Below are positions 63,586 to 64,000 of a stretch of DNA of 64,000 nucleotides, in pieces. The stretch's first letter is position 1, and each line of letters opens with the position of its first letter. The position numbers were made by a program, and so were the translations under genes. Source of the stretch: Taenia hydatigena (taxonomy: Eukaryota > Platyhelminthes > Cestoda > Cyclophyllidea > Taeniidae); assembly GCA_036345935.2 (NCBI GenBank), contig JADWOT020001848.1, positions 236,001 through 300,000 of the forward strand, written 5' to 3'. The notes under the pieces were generated by a model. The model did no database searches. It was not told the origin of the DNA and worked only from the letters and a program-made list of their open reading frames with translations.

Positions 63586-63830
63586 AACTCATTTCAAGGA
63601 GAGTTGAGGTGTTCTCTTTCTATCGTGCAGACATTAGAGTTCAAGGCACGCAGACTAGAAGTAGACCTGATGATGTCTTGGGCATGAATGGGGAGAAGCT
63701 CTCTTGTCTACGCCTCTTTTTCTCATTGCCGCTCCAACGCATCTTCGGTGAGTGTCTGCTTTTTCGCATACTGCGCTCTGTATGCCCACACGCACTGCGT
63801 CTTACCTAATGTCATACCGTTTGTGCTCCT
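63561..63830 (+). repeat. R1 repeat with conserved splice-like core, second copy
   Basis: A frame of 82 codons contains RADIRVQGTQT and SCLRL, matching the minus-strand reading at 28276-28479. A pyrimidine tract and CAG precede the ADIR codons in both places. Confidence 0.5.
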
Positions 63831-64000
63831 CGCTTAAAATACATACGGAATAGGGGAGTGAGTATTCCCTACAATCCAGCTTCTTACCTTATTTTTCACT
63901 TTAATGCTGATAGAACATTTCGCTTTTTTGCCTCCTTTAAGATTCTCTAACCCTCTCTTCCTACCGCACCGTCTGCCGGTGCCCTCATTGTAGGTTCCGT

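Noticed and set aside
1..64000. tRNA, rRNA, spliced-leader, CRISPR or bacterial operon features
   Set aside because: No cloverleaf with A and B boxes, rRNA core, leader sequence, spaced direct repeat array or gene run of the bacterial type was found by eye.

Overview
The window looks like animal nuclear DNA. It has no operons, no long uninterrupted reading frames and no ribosome binding sites. The one gene I can build is split by short GT-AG introns. Base composition is roughly 40% GC by eye. Short introns, compact exons and a repeat-rich background would suit a flatworm, perhaps a tapeworm, but no marker proves this.

Layout. (1) 1-14.8 kb: no gene I can support; one degenerate minisatellite of about 52 bp units at 10.4-10.8 kb. 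(2) 14.8-20.7 kb, minus strand: nine consecutive exons of a VPS13-family bridge-like lipid-transfer protein. Eight introns have compatible reading phases at every junction, giving about 767 residues of an internal part of the protein. Neither the N-terminal chorein end nor the long C-terminal remainder was found. (3) 20.9-22.9 kb: one unplaced candidate exon and a possible retroelement tail. (4) 22.9-46 kb: a mosaic of diverged segmental duplications. A unit starting at 22.9 kb recurs about 9.5 kb downstream from 32 kb, and again inverted at 42-45.5 kb. Each copy carries broken pieces of a serine/threonine kinase resembling the AGC/GRK group, placed head to head on opposite strands. (5) 37.7-41.0 kb recurs inverted at 60.6-63.8 kb, with a partial third copy at 48.7-49.9 kb. 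(6) 47.9-48.5 kb: a coding-like but broken stretch, probably a pseudogene. (7) 52.8-60.2 kb: a T-rich plus strand with a tandem duplication of about 2 kb and a run of 21 G.

The VPS13-like gene is the only likely functional gene. The rest is best read as an unstable, duplicated region holding pseudogene fragments and mobile or satellite DNA. Repeat boundaries were set by eye and may be off by tens of bases.
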